From DATMGU01 sp035555315 (GTDB taxonomy: Bacteria > Pseudomonadota > Alphaproteobacteria > ATCC43930 > CGMCC-115725): DNA of 64,000 nucleotides. Location of the stretch: NCBI GenBank assembly GCA_035555315.1, contig DATMGU010000070.1, positions 88,915 through 152,914 of the forward strand, written 5' to 3'. This document shows positions 63,069 to 64,000 of the stretch, in pieces (within the stretch, counting starts at the first letter, position 1; each line of letters opens with the position of its first letter). The notes under the pieces are model-generated. The model ran no database searches. It was not told where the DNA came from and saw nothing but the letters and a program-made list of their open reading frames with translations. Made by a program: the position numbers and the translations under genes.

Positions 63069-64000
63069 ATGACGATCGCCGCCGACTCATCCTTCCACCG
63101 TATCCGGCGGTTGCCGCCCTATGTGTTCGCCGAGGTCAACCGGTTGAAGGCGCAGGCGCGCGCCGCCGGACGGGACGTCATCGATTTCGGGATGGGCAAC
63201 CCGGATATGGCGACGCCGCCGCATATCGTGGCGAAGCTGGTCGAGACGGTGCAGGATCCGCGCAGCCATCGCTATTCGATGAGCCGCGGCATTCCGGGGT
63301 TGCGCCGGGCGATCGCCGGCTATTACGCCAATCGGTTCGATGTCGAGCTCGATCCGGAACGGGAAGCGATCGTAACGCTCGGCTCCAAGGAGGGGCTCGC
63401 CAACCTCGCCCAGGCGATCACCAGCCCCGGCGACGTCATGCTGGTGCCGAACCCCAGCTATCCGATCCATGCCTTCGGCTTCATCATCGCGGGTGCCGCC
63501 ATCCGGCATATCCCGCCGACCGAACCCAAGGATTTCGTGGCGGCCCTGGAACGCGCCTGGAAACACAGCGTGCCGGCGCCGATCGCGCTGATCGTCAATT
63601 ATCCGTCCAACCCGACCGCGGAGGTCCGCGATCTCGGCTTCTATGCCGAGGTCATCGATTTCTGCCGGCGGCGCGGGCTCTACGTGCTATCGGACCTCGC
63701 CTATTCCGAAATCTATTTCGACGACGTGCCACCGCCCTCGATCCTCGCCGTGCCGGGTGCGCGCGAGGTCGCGGTCGAATTCGGCAGCCTCAGCAAGACC
63801 TATTCGATGCCCGGCTGGCGGATCGGCTACGCGGTCGGCTCGGCCAAGCTGATCGATGCCCTGGCCCGGGTGAAATCCTATCTCGATTACGGTGCCTTCA
63901 CACCGGTGCAGGTCGCGGCCATCGCCGCCCTGAACGGCCCGCAGGACTGCGTGGCGGAGTTTCGGGCGACCTATAAGCGCCGCCGCGACGTGCTGATCGA
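63069..64000 (+). CDS. PLP-dependent aminotransferase (alanine/LL-diaminopimelate type), 3' end outside window
   Basis: At least 310 codons, open to the window end. Class I/II fold type I aminotransferase: 'IDFGMGNPDMATPPHIV', 'NPSYPIHAFGF' (substrate/PLP stacking), 'NYPSNPTAEV' (Asn), 'LSDLAYSEIYF' (Asp/Tyr) and the Schiff-base Lys in 'GSLSKTYSMPGWRIG'. The pattern is closest to AlaC/LL-diaminopimelate aminotransferase-like enzymes, which in Alphaproteobacteria often precede homoserine dehydrogenase (not visible here). Start ATG 63069, 20 nt after the vapC remnant. Confidence 0.9.
   Translation, partial: MTIAADSSFHRIRRLPPYVFAEVNRLKAQARAAGRDVIDFGMGNPDMATPPHIVAKLVETVQDPRSHRYSMSRGIPGLRRAIAGYYANRFDVELDPEREAIVTLGSKEGLANLAQAITSPGDVMLVPNPSYPIHAFGFIIAGAAIRHIPPTEPKDFVAALERAWKHSVPAPIALIVNYPSNPTAEVRDLGFYAEVIDFCRRRGLYVLSDLAYSEIYFDDVPPPSILAVPGAREVAVEFGSLSKTYSMPGWRIGYAVGSAKLIDALARVKSYLDYGAFTPVQVAAIAALNGPQDCVAEFRATYKRRRDVLI

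Overview
The window is GC-rich chromosomal DNA from an alphaproteobacterium, most likely of a Rhodospirillales-type lineage. The evidence is the mfd-sdhE block divergent from recG, a form II Cox/BMS molybdenum hydroxylase cluster, many branched-chain-amino-acid-type ABC transporters, HutF-type histidine degradation genes, and GTG/TTG starts in high-GC codon usage. The organism itself cannot be named from the sequence. I see no rRNA or tRNA gene, CRISPR array, prophage, or intact insertion sequence.

Layout. 1-1849: 3' end of a sugar ABC permease and a D-tagatose/D-psicose 3-epimerase-like enzyme. 1955-5277: remnant of an M24 peptidase, a chemoreceptor with an AT-rich upstream region, and an iron alcohol dehydrogenase. 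5675-9618: orphan TAXI binding protein, small lipoprotein, polysaccharide deacetylase, short-chain dehydrogenase remnant, methyltransferase, TusA-like protein and guanine deaminase-like enzyme. 9659-10820: a RES/Xre toxin-antitoxin pair. 10848-13996: a fused LivH-LivM permease and its binding protein, without ATPases. 14071-17910: alpha/beta hydrolase, hutF and hutI. 18188-21947: CYTH-like/CHAD protein, DsbA-family protein and an orphan binding protein. 22066-22613: MazEF-type pair. 22715-28784: mfd, sdhE and recG. 28894-30452: type III polyketide synthase plus an ICMT-type methyltransferase. 30597-34413: stress protein, PHB-depolymerase-type esterase, ribbon-helix-helix regulator and MFS exporter. 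34565-38975: an arsenic resistance operon (arsR, FAD protein, arsC, acr3, MFS).

39122-57202 is the most coherent block. It holds coxG-coxS-coxL-coxM of a form II molybdenum hydroxylase, then a complete Liv-type ABC importer with a GntR regulator, then an aldo-keto reductase fused to a Rid domain. After a DNA-glycosylase-like gene on the opposite strand come coxD, coxE, two XdhC half-genes and a molybdopterin-binding/MobA-like fusion. The simplest reading is import of an organic substrate, its hydroxylation by the CoxSLM enzyme, and maturation of that enzyme's cofactor by the distal genes. This is inference from gene order.

57215-64000: small envelope proteins, an orphan sensor histidine kinase, an aldehyde dehydrogenase, a RelB-like antitoxin remnant, a VapBC pair whose toxin is frameshifted by a 20-bp tandem duplication, and the 5' part of an alanine/diaminopimelate-type aminotransferase.

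The least ordinary non-coding signal is a 161-bp imperfect palindrome with identical 15-bp termini. It occurs twice, 44 kb apart (17911-18071 and 61947-62107), each time just after a stop codon, and looks like a small non-autonomous mobile palindromic element. Short in-phase minisatellites (18, 17 and 21 bp units) mark three other intergenic spots.
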